Source of the DNA: Rhodoferax ferrireducens T118
GTDB taxonomy: Bacteria > Pseudomonadota > Gammaproteobacteria > Burkholderiales > Burkholderiaceae_C
Assembly (NCBI RefSeq): GCF_000013605.1
Contig: NC_007901.1
Span: forward strand, 1 to 64,000
DNA: 64,000 nucleotides
Direction: 5' to 3'
Shown here: one piece after another, positions 44,702 through 53,613 of the stretch
Layout: every line of letters starts with the position of its first letter
Position numbering within the stretch: position 1 is the stretch's first letter
Made by a program: the position numbers and the translations under genes
Notes under the pieces: generated by a model
The model's input: the letters and a program-made list of their open reading frames with translations, nothing else
What the model was told of the DNA's origin: nothing
Database searches by the model: none

Positions 44702-45595
44702 TTACAGTTCAGCCCTGAGAATGAACTTAACCAGCGCTTCCCCTGCCAGACAGCCCTTGAAGATCGGTTTTTCATTCGCCTCCTGGAAGACCTCGCATGG
44801 CCGCATGAACTCACCGACCCTGACTACCATCCCGCGCCATGTCACCCGCTTGCCCTCCAATCTGGCCCAGGCATCCCTTAATTCGGTTTTCTGAGCAACT
44901 TCCGCAGTGACCCCTTGCTGCTCAGCCGCAGCTTGTGCAGCGACCGCTGCAAAGTCTTTTGGCAGGCCAATCAGTCGTCGGATGTAGGCGTATTTGTTTG
45001 TGGCCTTGGCAATATTTTTCCCACATACCGCCACCACATCCGATAGTCGTACGCCAGTTTTAGAAGCAACCCCCATAAGTTTGAAAACAGCATTTCGTGT
45101 CAAACCTTGTTCTTCCAGTGGCACGAGGTCGTTAGGAAGTTCGCCGGATTTTGCGTTAGCAAGACCTACAGTTGTCTCTTTAGATTGAATGGTAGTTAGT
45201 ACGTGGGAAGTTTTTTTCCGTGGGGCAGAATATTCCAGGGGGCAGTCAAGTTGCAAAGCCTTGACTCCAAACTCCGTTAGACGAACTGTCAGGCACCTGA
45301 ACGCCCCCCAAGTTGACCGAGCCTGTTCTCTCACAATGAGTCCGGCATTTTCGAGTTCGTTGAGCCAGTTCGTTACGGTCTTATCGCACCTGTCGACCAA
45401 CTCGGAAAAATTTACGCGCTTGACCCAAAAGTCAGCTTGCCCATTGCGGGCTTCAACACGTCGTAAAAGAATGGAAAGCGCCCATCGTCCAGTAGGGGAA
45501 AGGGGCACGGGGAAAGCTGGATCCAAAGCGCGGCAAATCGCATCCCGGATGGCTTGCGGAGGCAAAGAAAGCCCCTGACAAGTCGTATGTGTCAT
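44702..45595 (-). CDS. Winged-helix protein of replicon 1
   Basis: A 297-aa protein, starting at ATG 45595 with AAGG 11 nt upstream. Residues about 30-115 look like a winged helix (GRWALSILLRRVEARNG; FSELVDRCDKTVTNWLNELENAGLIVREQ). The C-terminal part is helical with a run of Ala/Gln and a W-rich end. It follows trfA-1 on the same strand, separated by a terminator and a palindromic promoter or operator. It could be a replication accessory protein or regulator; I do not recognise the family. Confidence 0.65.
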   Translation of the reverse strand: MTHTTCQGLSLPPQAIRDAICRALDPAFPVPLSPTGRWALSILLRRVEARNGQADFWVKRVNFSELVDRCDKTVTNWLNELENAGLIVREQARSTWGAFRCLTVRLTEFGVKALQLDCPLEYSAPRKKTSHVLTTIQSKETTVGLANAKSGELPNDLVPLEEQGLTRNAVFKLMGVASKTGVRLSDVVAVCGKNIAKATNKYAYIRRLIGLPKDFAAVAAQAAAEQQGVTAEVAQKTELRDAWARLEGKRVTWRGMVVRVGEFMRPCEVFQEANEKPIFKGCLAGEALVKFILRAEL

Positions 45596-45639
45596 CTTCA
45601 AACCTTTTAACAAATTGAAGGCGTGACACAACCGAAGCG

Positions 45640-45658
45640 TTTGAATATATAATTCAAA
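45640..45658 (-). promoter_or_regulatory. Palindromic operator/promoter
   Basis: TTTGAATATATAATTCAAA (7-bp arms around ATATA) lies 45 bp upstream of the 297-aa gene. The AT-rich core can act as a -10 element on the minus strand (TATATT), so a dimeric regulator binding here would block transcription. Confidence 0.55.
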
Positions 45659-45703
45659 CACCATCCTGATCCGGTGGGTTATGTCTCACCCTTTGGGTGA
45701 CTT

Positions 45704-45734
45704 CAAAGGCTCCGAGTGCAAATCGGAGCCTTTG
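45704..45734. terminator. Terminator-like hairpin after trfA-1
   Basis: CAAAGGCTCCGA / TCGGAGCCTTTG with a 7-nt loop, 20 bp after the trfA-1 stop. The T-tract is weak on the minus strand (TTTGAAG), so read-through is possible. Confidence 0.7.
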
Positions 45735-45754
45735 TCGTTTCTAGAGGCAGTCTT

Positions 45755-46678
45755 TTAGTTGTTTTCCATTTCGGGCGCCTTGTGAATTCTGATGTTGGGT
45801 GGTGTGCCCCGATTGATCGGAGCCTCGGCCGTCCTATTGATGTGCAGGACATTGGCAGCGTCAAATGCGAAGTGATGGATGTATCCAGGGCTCCGCAGTT
45901 CTTCTAGCGCGACTTTGATATTTTGCTTTGCGCTTCTAATGTTGGTCGGGTTCAACCCGAGGAATTTTATAAAGTCGTCTCTGTGAATTGAGATCAAATC
46001 GGTAGGGGAGGCGAGCACCATGTCGAGTATTTTCCGACTCATAGTGCGCAACTCTTTGTACTGCTGGTCTGATTTGATCTCGATCATCCCGGCCTGGTAC
46101 ATATGGGCAGCGAAATGATCCATGCGAACAGTCCACCGAGTATTCGGCCCTACCTTATTCATGGCCTTGCCTGCTATATGTCCCACCGCAACGTTTGAGA
46201 CGTAAGACATTGTGATCCACCCTGTCTTGCGGCCATTGCGTTTGCCCATCACTTTGATTTGTGCGTTCTGTAAACGGTCCAAAGCATCGGAGAGCCTCTT
46301 GTAACAAGCCCCGCTGTTGTCCCATCCCAAATCGTTCAAAAATCGATTGGCAGTAAAAGTAACCTCGACTTGGTCTTCTTCATTGAAGGTGCGACCTCGG
46401 GCCATGTGCATGAGCTGCAGCCAGACCAATTTATCAGTATCCTCGCGGAGCTCTTCGCCCTTGAAGTAAACCTCCAGGTTGGCCTCACAGTAGACAGGCG
46501 TCAACTTGCCGTAAATCTTGCGTTCACCTCTTGCTGCCGTGAAAAGGCACGATACGGCCATCTGCACAGGAAACCCACGTATGTTTTCCGACCATGACGG
46601 CAAAACCGCCACTTCATCCAAGACTGGATTCGCGGCGGTTTCTGGAAAACTGATCTCAAACTGTAATTGTCTTTGCAT
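45755..46678 (-). CDS. trfA: TrfA-like replication initiator 1
   Basis: A 307-aa TrfA-family initiator. The hallmark opening LPSWSENIRGFPVQMAVSCLFTA (about 28-50) is present, followed by two winged-helix domains (VTFTANRFLNDLGWDNSGACYKRLSDALDRL, about 105-135; and a second with SRKILDMVLASP...DDFIKFLGL, about 215-245). TrfA binds iterons at oriV and loads the host helicase. Three 21-bp iterons lie just upstream (46734-46796). This is one of two TrfA genes in the window. Confidence 0.9.
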   Translation of the reverse strand: MQRQLQFEISFPETAANPVLDEVAVLPSWSENIRGFPVQMAVSCLFTAARGERKIYGKLTPVYCEANLEVYFKGEELREDTDKLVWLQLMHMARGRTFNEEDQVEVTFTANRFLNDLGWDNSGACYKRLSDALDRLQNAQIKVMGKRNGRKTGWITMSYVSNVAVGHIAGKAMNKVGPNTRWTVRMDHFAAHMYQAGMIEIKSDQQYKELRTMSRKILDMVLASPTDLISIHRDDFIKFLGLNPTNIRSAKQNIKVALEELRSPGYIHHFAFDAANVLHINRTAEAPINRGTPPNIRIHKAPEMENN

Positions 46679-46733
46679 TATTTAACTCGGAAGTGAATTT
46701 TCACTCGATTACTCAACAAATCTACGGGTCGGG

Positions 46734-46796
46734 TTCGGTCTCTCACCTACAAGAACCGGTTTTTCACCTACGAAGTTCGGTCTTTCACATACGCAA
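46734..46796. repeat. Three 21-bp iterons upstream of trfA-1
   Basis: Three direct repeats with an exact 21-bp period. The core TCACCTAC is at 46743-46750 and 46764-46771, with TCACATAC at 46785-46792. Flanks are CGGTYTYT before and RAAG/RAA after. A period of 21 bp puts the sites on one face of the helix, typical of initiator binding sites. They may serve as oriV of replicon 1 and as an autoregulatory site. The rest of 46.80-47.23 kb is AT-rich without a gene. Confidence 0.8.
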
Positions 46797-47237
46797 CGAT
46801 TATCCCTTAGGTTAAACGTCGCGATTTAATGCCAATTCTGAAATATGACCGCTATTTTTCTATCAATCGGATAACACTTGTCGCACGAATTCTTGTCTGT
46901 GGTGGTGGTCGAGTTCAATCCACATTGGGCCGTGGAATTTTGGAGCCGGGATGACTGGTCGACATGGTTGAGGCCAAACGGCTTGCTATGACAATCACCA
47001 CAGTGAAATTCTCAGTGGCGCAGAGTGGAAAGATCAGCGGCGTTCCACCGTTCAAGAATGACCATTTTCTTCAGCCTAAAATGGACCGTCGTTTTTCAGC
47101 CTTCGAATTTTGGACTGTTTCACGTCGTTTTTTTAAATTCGATTTTTTTGCTATATTTCCTTGCATGACAAGGGTTTATGCGATCTGCATTTTGCATAAG
47201 ACCCGTGAAACATTTGCAAATCGCAAGAAACGGTTCA

Positions 47238-47270
47238 AAATATCGCTCATGAAACAAATGAGCGATATTT
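47238..47270. promoter_or_regulatory. Perfect palindrome over the start codon of the KfrA-like gene
   Basis: AAATATCGCTCAT and its exact complement ATGAGCGATATTT flank GAAACAA. The left arm contains the first ATG (47249-47251) and the right arm begins with the second in-frame ATG (47258). It could be an operator bound by the protein itself, or an mRNA hairpin that hides the start codon. Confidence 0.8.
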
Positions 47271-47899
47271 CAGGATACAAGCAACCAATTGATCTGCTGA
47301 AGGCCCAAAGGCTGTTGCGTGCGAAGTATGGCTATGACGCCCCCTCGTATCCAACGCTCAGGCGATGGTCGGACGATGGAAAATTGGTCCTTGCGGAACG
47401 TTCCATCGGGCAGGGGCAACGCCGAACAATGTATTCCTTGGCCGCTTTGGAGCGAATCTGCTTAGTCATCGGACGGGCCAAGAAGCTCGTTCTCGACTCG
47501 CCTGATCAGCCATTGGCAGCTGGGCGTAATGTGGGGGAGGGTGGGGCGCCGGCGCACGCCAAGGCTCAAAGTTCATCATCGCCTCAGGTGCCGGGCGATA
47601 TTCAAAGTCAGTTGGAGTTGTTGTTTGATTCCGTGACGGCTTTGTTGTCCAAGGTGGGTGAGCAAGATACGGTGCTCAAGAATTGCGTCAACACCATGAC
47701 GCGGCTCGACTCCATACGCACCATGTTGATGGTCAAATATGACGCCACTGCAGAAACCCAACGGGAACTCATCGAGCAACTCCGGGCCAACTCAAAATTG
47801 CGTGATCAAAATTCTGAATTTGAAAGGGTCGCGTTACGGATCGGAGTGCAATTGGGCCAACTCTCGGAAAAAATCAGCGGTCTTAGTTCTTCCCGTTGA
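47249..47899 (+). CDS. KfrA/MerR-like DNA-binding protein with coiled coil
   Basis: A 216-aa protein. ATG 47249 (MKQMSDISGYKQP) is chosen; an upstream extension has poor composition. Residues about 8-65 form a MerR-like or wHTH domain (IDLLKAQRLLRAKYGYDAPSYPTLRRWSDDGKL...YSLAALERI). Residues about 105-210 are a helical coiled coil rich in Leu/Gln/Lys. This layout resembles KfrA plasmid proteins, which autoregulate and aid segregation. The perfect palindrome over its start supports autoregulation. It ends 17 bp into the convergent DUF1173-like gene. Confidence 0.72.
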   Translation: MKQMSDISGYKQPIDLLKAQRLLRAKYGYDAPSYPTLRRWSDDGKLVLAERSIGQGQRRTMYSLAALERICLVIGRAKKLVLDSPDQPLAAGRNVGEGGAPAHAKAQSSSSPQVPGDIQSQLELLFDSVTALLSKVGEQDTVLKNCVNTMTRLDSIRTMLMVKYDATAETQRELIEQLRANSKLRDQNSEFERVALRIGVQLGQLSEKISGLSSSR

Positions 47900-49184
47900 A
47901 TCGCTGCAGTTGTCGCTGAGAGGGCGGCGGGATGTCGGGTATGGGTTGCGCGGCGCTGGGCTGCCAATGCCAGATTTCGCAACCATTCCTCTGACACTCT
48001 TCAATGACTTCATCACGCTGACGAACATAGTCGGACGAGTGCAGACTTGAAATTACCATTGCTGTTGCCGGCAATGTGTCCCTCAGAACAAAATCGGCGC
48101 CCATATGCTTACCTACGCCGCGGGTAAAGGTGCGGTCGGCCTGGCAAAGCGTGTTGGCCAGTTCGAGCTCGTAGATGGTGGTCACCGGAATGTAATAGTC
48201 ATTCGTAAGCATGAGTGTGGCATCGAGTGCGCGCAAATTGCCCTTGCTGGTGGCCTCGACCACAATGAGCGCAATCACTGAACACTTGAGTTTTTGCTCT
48301 TTGAGCCGGGGCAAATGAGCCAACGCAAGGGGAGCCTGCTTGGTTATTTGCGCGTGGAGGTGTTCATCAATGAAGATTGGACGAGCCAAGTTTCGGGCTT
48401 GAAACTTGTATCCATACTCGGTGCGATCGACAACTTTGATCTCAACAAGCAGGAAGCCCCTCTTTGGCTGCCCTTGCGCAGCTGAGTCGTTCAGAGGTTG
48501 GACAAATGCCTGCCATTCGGCTTGGATCTCAGCTTCCCGGTCCTTCCGGAAAGGCGGTGGAATATAGAGCAAATCATTGAGGTTCTGCCCGCGCAGGGTC
48601 ACAGCCTCGGCCTCGGTGCGAATGGCTCGACACACACGCCACCAGTCACGACGCCATCCGGTGGCCCAACGAACCATTGAGGTCGAATCCCACATCCAGG
48701 ACAGGAACTGCTGAAGACTGAGGCTGTTGCGTGAGGGGCGGCTGATTAACCCAGGTAGATCCGGTTGGACGGTATGAACTGCAGCTGCGGGGGACAGGTT
48801 GCCGCGTTGTTTTGGCAGGTCAACGTTGACATCCCACTTTCCATCCGCGTTGACCCGGGCGGCGGGCAATAGGGCTGACCTGGCCCGGGTTTGCGAATCC
48901 TTTTCAGGGGCCACGCCTTTTTCTTTTTTCTGTACAGCCTCGCCCGGGATATCTCGGAAGAATTCGCAGCCTGGATCGTGATGGTGCCCATCATTGGGCC
49001 AGACAGCAAGATACAGGACGCCTTTTATTTCCCGGATAACAAGCTGGCGATGCGGCGTGGCACACAGGCACAGCGCGAAGCCATGCTTGGACCGGGCTAA
49101 TTCAAGCAAATGCTGCGCAGGCAACGGGTCCTCCAAATAATCCTGGGCCCCGAAGACAACACCACCGGCAAGTATTTTGCTCAA
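47883..49184 (-). CDS. DUF1173-like protein
   Basis: A 433-aa protein resembling DUF1173 proteins of conjugative elements. Start is TTG 49184: GAGAGGG lies 6 nt upstream and no ATG is available. Visible features: CLCATPHRQLVIREIKGVLYLAVWPNDGHHHDPGCEFF (a Cys/His-rich segment about 39-75 that may bind metal), a Trp-rich helix (RWATGWRRDWWRVCRAIRTE) and a late beta domain (SVIALIVVEATSKG). Function unknown; it is typical of plasmid and ICE accessory backbones. Confidence 0.65.
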   Translation of the reverse strand: MSKILAGGVVFGAQDYLEDPLPAQHLLELARSKHGFALCLCATPHRQLVIREIKGVLYLAVWPNDGHHHDPGCEFFRDIPGEAVQKKEKGVAPEKDSQTRARSALLPAARVNADGKWDVNVDLPKQRGNLSPAAAVHTVQPDLPGLISRPSRNSLSLQQFLSWMWDSTSMVRWATGWRRDWWRVCRAIRTEAEAVTLRGQNLNDLLYIPPPFRKDREAEIQAEWQAFVQPLNDSAAQGQPKRGFLLVEIKVVDRTEYGYKFQARNLARPIFIDEHLHAQITKQAPLALAHLPRLKEQKLKCSVIALIVVEATSKGNLRALDATLMLTNDYYIPVTTIYELELANTLCQADRTFTRGVGKHMGADFVLRDTLPATAMVISSLHSSDYVRQRDEVIEECQRNGCEIWHWQPSAAQPIPDIPPPSQRQLQRFNGKN

Positions 49185-49321
49185 AAGAACGCCCTCTCAA
49201 TCGACTGCAGATGAGGCAGAAATCTCTGAATATTTTTCAATTCCAGCAGTGCCGCGATCAGGGCTATTTCGTTGAGATGCCTCCTGACATTTCAAAATCG
49301 AGGCGAAACATAAAAATCCGC

Positions 49322-49705
49322 CTAACACGTGGGTATCTCACTTTTTAGAGTGATAAGTTCGTCACACAACAGGCAATTCTTTGGTGCACGGCCGAACAAT
49401 TTGACGAACGCCCGTGCCTGCTCTGTTGTAGCCGCGGCCAAAATATCAGCAACGAAAAAGGTATATTGCGGCCGCTCCCTCGAAAATTCGATGAAGGTGT
49501 TCACGCTTCGCCAAACGCGATCAAACTCAATCAAGTTGCCGTCGATGTCCAAGATCGGAATAGCGTAGGACCGGTCGTTGAAGCCTTCGTTGAGACCATG
49601 GCGAGCACCATAAAAACGAGCCGCAAACAGCGCACATCCGCTGGCATGTTCAATGGCCTCAAGTGTTGCGCCAAAAACGTAAATCAATGTAGATTGGTCA
49701 GCCAT
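49322..49705 (-). CDS. Small conserved-type unknown protein
   Basis: A 127-aa protein, start ATG 49705 (MADQST). The segment GCALFAARFYGARHGLNEGFNDRSYAIPILDIDGNLI followed by VNTFIEFSRERPQYTFFVADI resembles a widespread domain (AAxxFYGAxxGxxxGxxGxSYAIPT...F...P.LTFLVT) in phage and plasmid hypothetical proteins. Function unknown. It lies alone between the DUF1173-like gene and the accessory insert. The 300 bp to its right (49706-50005) hold nothing I can identify. Confidence 0.65.
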   Translation of the reverse strand: MADQSTLIYVFGATLEAIEHASGCALFAARFYGARHGLNEGFNDRSYAIPILDIDGNLIEFDRVWRSVNTFIEFSRERPQYTFFVADILAAATTEQARAFVKLFGRAPKNCLLCDELITLKSEIPTC

Positions 49706-50005
49706 GCTCCCTAGAATACACACAAAACTGAACTAAACAGCCTGAAAACTATGGTTTTTTGCATAAATAATAGAAAATTCGTGTCGTTATGTTCCTCTAG
49801 CGTTTCTGAAAACAACCAAAGGCTTGACGCCTGCCAAGGCTAGTCGTGTTGTTAACGTTGTTGCCAAATGGACTTTATCGGGTGGCCTGGTGGCCACTTC
49901 AAATTTCCCCGGGCAGGACGGCTAAATTATCGGGCTCTTCGGCTTTTTGAAAACCGGTGTTTGGCAAGCACAAGCGCGTCAGGCCAAAGGCAAATGTCGG
50001 GGAGC

Positions 50006-50308
50006 GCCGGCGAGCAGGGCCGAGGCTTTGCGGTGGTCGCATCAGAAATGCGCTCACTTGCCAGGTGATCGGCCGATGCGGCGAAAGAAATCAGGACCAT
50101 GATCAACACGAACGCGCAGCGGGTCGGGCAAGGCACCGCGTAGGTCGATCAAGCAGGCGTGGCCATGCCCGACGTTGTGAAATCCATCGAACGTATGACC
50201 GACATCATGGGTAAGATCAGCCTGGCGGGCAGTGAACAAAGTATCAGGGTTGCGCAGGTGGGTGAGGCCGCCACACAGATGGATTTGACGACGGAGCAGA
50301 CTGCTGCG
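50006..50308 (+). pseudogene. Remnant of a methyl-accepting chemotaxis protein
   Basis: One reading frame encodes AGEQGRGFAVVASEMRSLAR, stop, SADAAKEI..., stop, VDQAGVAMPDVVKSIERMTDIMG...VAQVGEAATQMD, the highly conserved signalling tip and following helix of chemotaxis receptors. It is broken by in-frame TGA (50066-50068) and TAG (50141-50143), and lacks the sensor, membrane and N-terminal parts. It is a dead fragment, probably brought from a chromosome by recombination or an insertion sequence. Confidence 0.85.
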
Positions 50309-50309
50309 T

Positions 50310-50420
50310 ATTCCGGACCAAAAACGCCACCCAATCCGGCGCAAAGAAGCCAGTCGTTCCGATTCAAAAAAGCCACCGATTCCGGGCCCAGCCTTGCCAG
50401 TACATTTTCTGGAAAATGTT
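50310..50420. mobile_element. Possible insertion-sequence end remnant (IS21-like)
   Basis: Directly after the receptor fragment are four imperfect repeats of about 22 bp with the form TTCCGG-nnnAAAAA-GCCACC, followed by a palindrome ACATTTTC-tg-GAAAATGT (50402-50419). Multiple terminal repeats of this form are seen at IS21-family ends. No transposase is present, so this is only a suggested relic. The next 180 bp show no gene. Confidence 0.35.
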
Positions 50421-50598
50421 GACCAACGTTCCGGACTATGCTGACCAGGGTGCTGCTGCTCACCACTGAATCCATCTGGCTGCATTGCAGCGTAAGCGGG
50501 TCTACAGAAGTTCAAATTGCCTGCCCGATACCTGACATTGGCATCAATATCCCGACAGTCCGCTCTGTCGCCACAATTTCAACCAATTGGGTATGCGA

Positions 50599-52911
50599 TC
50601 ACCCTTGGTAGACCAGCGCGAGCGCCCGCTGGACGTATGGCTTCAGCTCGCCGTCCGTGACCGGAGCGGTATCGGCGTTGCCGGGGTTTGTGTCGTGATG
50701 GAAGCGACCCGCGTAGTTGTTCAGCTTGGTCATTTCTTCGACGCGGGGCTGCAGGCACCTGATCGGCGTCCCAACAGGGGCTTGCGTTATCGCCAGGATC
50801 ACCCCGCCGAACGTGCAGCGCGTCGGCAGCAAGCCGGGGAAGCGGCGATGGTAGAAGCCCTCAAGAAACAGGCGCACGGCCTTGGCCACGTCGCGGATGT
50901 TCCCCTGGTAGGTGCCGGCGATGAATTCGGTCAACTGGCGGTGATGGCGGTAGTAGTCCGACGCGCACAAATCGTCAATGTCGCAGGCCGCAAACGCCGA
51001 ATAGTCGCCCTGCACCCGCGAAATGCCGCCAATACGCGGGACCACCGCCGGATGGTTCTTGGCGAGCATGTCCCGCTGTTCGCGGGCGAAATAGGCGTCG
51101 TGCGAGAGCACGATCATCTGTGCACACTTGCCGGCAAGCTCGGCAAGCATTTCAACGGTCTGCGCGCGACGGTTTCGATCGAGGCTACACACTGGGTCGT
51201 CGAGAACGAGGATTTGATCCTTCAGCATCGCTGGGTCGGCGGTCACCCTCGCCAGAAAGAACGCGAAGGCGAGCGTCCGCTTGTCGCCCTCGCTCAACGT
51301 GGAGCCGAAATGCGCGCCGGCGTCCTTGCGGCTCCCCAACGGCACCGGTCGGTCCCGCAAGCGGAGGCCGTATTCCGTGCGCGGGTCGCCGGTGCCTTGA
51401 TAGTTCGGCTTCATCTGCTCAATGGTGAAGCCGGCTCCGAACGCGCCCAGCATTTGGTTGATCTGGCCTTGATACTGAATCAGCGTGGCGGCCATGAGCA
51501 GATCGAGCTGGGCGCGGTTCTTCTTCTTCTCGTCGTCGCGCTTCTTCCGCTCCGCCTCGGCGGCTTGGTAGTCGCCGACTGCCTTGATCGCGTCGGCATG
51601 CTGTCGCGCCAGGGCGATTTCGAGATTGCGAATCTGAGTTTGCAGCGCCGGGACGTCCTCGCCGGTGAGCTTCTTCTTAAACCCGTCGATCATGCCAATC
51701 GCGGCATTGATCTGCGCGTTGTAAGCCATCACCGCCGTGCCGATCTGGCCCAGCCGTTCAAGGATCACCGCCTTGTCGGTCGCCTCGCCGAAAGCATCAA
51801 GCGGCTGGCCTTGTTTGGCTGCGACTAGAGCGGTTGCCCCAGCCCGTGCGCCGGCGATTGCCTGCGTGAGCTGATCGGAGGGCAACGGGGGCGGAGCAAT
51901 TTCGAGCTGATCTTTCCAGGCTTCGATGCGCGCCGTGTTGGTGGCAGCCTGCGCAGTTAGTGCGCTAATCCGCTCGTCTGCCAGACCGGTCGCGGCTTGC
52001 TGCGCGAGCGCCCCAACCTGTTTTTTGAGGTCGGCATAGGCTTGGTTGAAATAGCCTTTGTAGGCTTCGATAAGCGCCAGACCTTCGAGGGTCTGCCCGC
52101 AGAATGGGCAGTCATCGGCGCCGACGAAGCTCTGTCCGGTGCTGACCCAGGCTTCGATTCCCGGCGGCGCCGGATGCTTAGCGAAGTGCTGTCGCACCAC
52201 GGTCTCCGCATCCTTTTCAACGTCCGCCAGCTTCTTCGCCAGCACGGCGAAGAACGCGTCCGTGTCGAAGGCGGGAGCAACGAGAGCGGCCGGCACTTGC
52301 CGAACGGCGAGAGCGGCTGCGTTCTTCGCCGCATCAACACGCTTGCGAAGCGCGTCGATCTGCTGTTGGGCATCGGGAACGGGTGCGAGGACGATGAACT
52401 GCGCCAGCGGCAATTGTTGGGAGAAACCGGCGATGCGCTTCTCGGCGTCGCCGCGCCTGCTCGTTTCCAGGCTGATCTTCTTGGTCAGGTCGCCGATTTG
52501 CTTTTGCAGCTTGACCGCCTGATCGCCCAGGGCAAACTCCAGAAGTGCCTGTCGCTGCTCCGGCCTGACTTCCTGGCCGGAATAGACGTTCTGCTCCACG
52601 AACTCGGCGTCGAACACCAGCATCTGCGGCACACTGGCGTTCCATGCTCCGTTTGAGAAGGTGATTGGGGTGTTCTTGCCGCCAAACTCGAACAGCAGCG
52701 CCGCCTCCTGCGGCGTAGCGGTGTCGAGAGTCTTCTTGGCCTGCAGCTTTGTGGCATCGCCAAGGGCGCAGGCACGCAGCAGAGTTGCCAGCGTGGACTT
52801 GCCGCGTCCATTCTCGGCATACAACAGCGTCACGCGATCAAATTCGGCGGGCACCGGCGTTCCACTCTGGAACAGTCCAATGTTTTGCAGCTTGGTTATT
52901 TTTTTGAGCAC
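50599..52911 (-). CDS. RloC/PrrC-like AAA_13 ATPase with zinc hook
   Basis: A 770-aa Rad50-like ATPase. GTG 52911 is preferred because GGGGGAG lies 6 nt upstream; a TTG at 52926 is the alternative. Walker A is ENGRGKST (about 33-40), a zinc-hook-like CPFC sits at 268-271 inside a coiled-coil region, the signature LSEGDKRT is near 541 and Walker B ILVLDDPVCSLD near 571. The C-terminal region has RLFLE (R-x3-E, about 680-684) and FHHDT (about 735), which may match the Arg-Glu-His triad of PrrC/RloC anticodon nucleases. If so it is a tRNA-cleaving phage defence. Codon use is more GC-rich than its neighbours. No hsd genes are nearby, as is usual for RloC. Confidence 0.7.
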   Translation of the reverse strand: MLKKITKLQNIGLFQSGTPVPAEFDRVTLLYAENGRGKSTLATLLRACALGDATKLQAKKTLDTATPQEAALLFEFGGKNTPITFSNGAWNASVPQMLVFDAEFVEQNVYSGQEVRPEQRQALLEFALGDQAVKLQKQIGDLTKKISLETSRRGDAEKRIAGFSQQLPLAQFIVLAPVPDAQQQIDALRKRVDAAKNAAALAVRQVPAALVAPAFDTDAFFAVLAKKLADVEKDAETVVRQHFAKHPAPPGIEAWVSTGQSFVGADDCPFCGQTLEGLALIEAYKGYFNQAYADLKKQVGALAQQAATGLADERISALTAQAATNTARIEAWKDQLEIAPPPLPSDQLTQAIAGARAGATALVAAKQGQPLDAFGEATDKAVILERLGQIGTAVMAYNAQINAAIGMIDGFKKKLTGEDVPALQTQIRNLEIALARQHADAIKAVGDYQAAEAERKKRDDEKKKNRAQLDLLMAATLIQYQGQINQMLGAFGAGFTIEQMKPNYQGTGDPRTEYGLRLRDRPVPLGSRKDAGAHFGSTLSEGDKRTLAFAFFLARVTADPAMLKDQILVLDDPVCSLDRNRRAQTVEMLAELAGKCAQMIVLSHDAYFAREQRDMLAKNHPAVVPRIGGISRVQGDYSAFAACDIDDLCASDYYRHHRQLTEFIAGTYQGNIRDVAKAVRLFLEGFYHRRFPGLLPTRCTFGGVILAITQAPVGTPIRCLQPRVEEMTKLNNYAGRFHHDTNPGNADTAPVTDGELKPYVQRALALVYQG

Positions 52912-53613
52912 CGAGAACTCCCCCAAATGATCAGTTTTTCAATAGTTTGGTCGCTGGCTCATTTTGCGCCTTCGAATCGCCGTGGTCGGCGGACGGCGGC
53001 TTCCAAGGTGGACAGGTCGCTTGACCAGAAGACCTCCACTGGCTCCTAAGGACACCTTGCCGAATGCCGCCAACGGCTTCTGACTGGAGCTGAACTGGGT
53101 AACCGGAAAGCAGCCTGTCGTGTACGACTCTTATGGGTCTTATGTTGACGGTGGCATTTCAGGCTTTTGGGGTGTTGTGCAATAGCGCTGACTGGCGGTT
53201 TTGAATCAGAATGACTGGCAAGGTCGGGGCCGGAATCGGTGGCTTATTTGCATCGGATTGGATGGCGTTTTTACCCGGAATAGGCAGACTGCGGCTCTGG
53301 TGGAGGAAATAGCCGCCGTGAGCGGCTTTAAATACCAGGTCCGGGACTTGGTCCTGGTGGTGCCGGTATTCAAGCTCCCAGATAATGATGTGCTGGGTGT
53401 CATGTCGCATTACCCAGTCACCGTTCAACCTTCCAAGCCTGCCACGACAACCTATCAACGAGCCCGTCAGCATAAGCCGGCTGTGCCTTCAAAACCTGCC
53501 GTCAAGGTCGCGATACCATCCGGCCCTTGAGAAACTGCCTGGGTTGATTTTTGACCTGTTTGCGCCAGTTCGGTGGCGCCTAAGTTCAATAGGTGTCGCG
53601 TAAAGTGAATGCT
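52912..53613. other. Gap of decayed or uncertain coding sequence
   Basis: A 700-bp region between the RloC-like gene and trfA-2. A frame near 53.09-53.18 kb (LNWVTGKQPVVYDSYGSYVDGG..) looks coding but stops, and a further open frame follows at 53.2 kb. This may be one or two degraded genes. No known family recognised. Confidence 0.35.
53201..53530 (+). CDS. Possible small unknown protein
   Basis: An open frame of 109 codons that begins with TTG and has no good Shine-Dalgarno. The middle (TAALVEEIAAVSGFKYQVRDLVLVVPVFKLPDNDVLGVMSHYPVTV) has plausible strand and helix alternation; the end is basic and Pro/Lys-rich. It may be the 3' part of a gene broken upstream. Unknown and uncertain. Confidence 0.28.
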   Translation: MNQNDWQGRGRNRWLICIGLDGVFTRNRQTAALVEEIAAVSGFKYQVRDLVLVVPVFKLPDNDVLGVMSHYPVTVQPSKPATTTYQRARQHKPAVPSKPAVKVAIPSGP

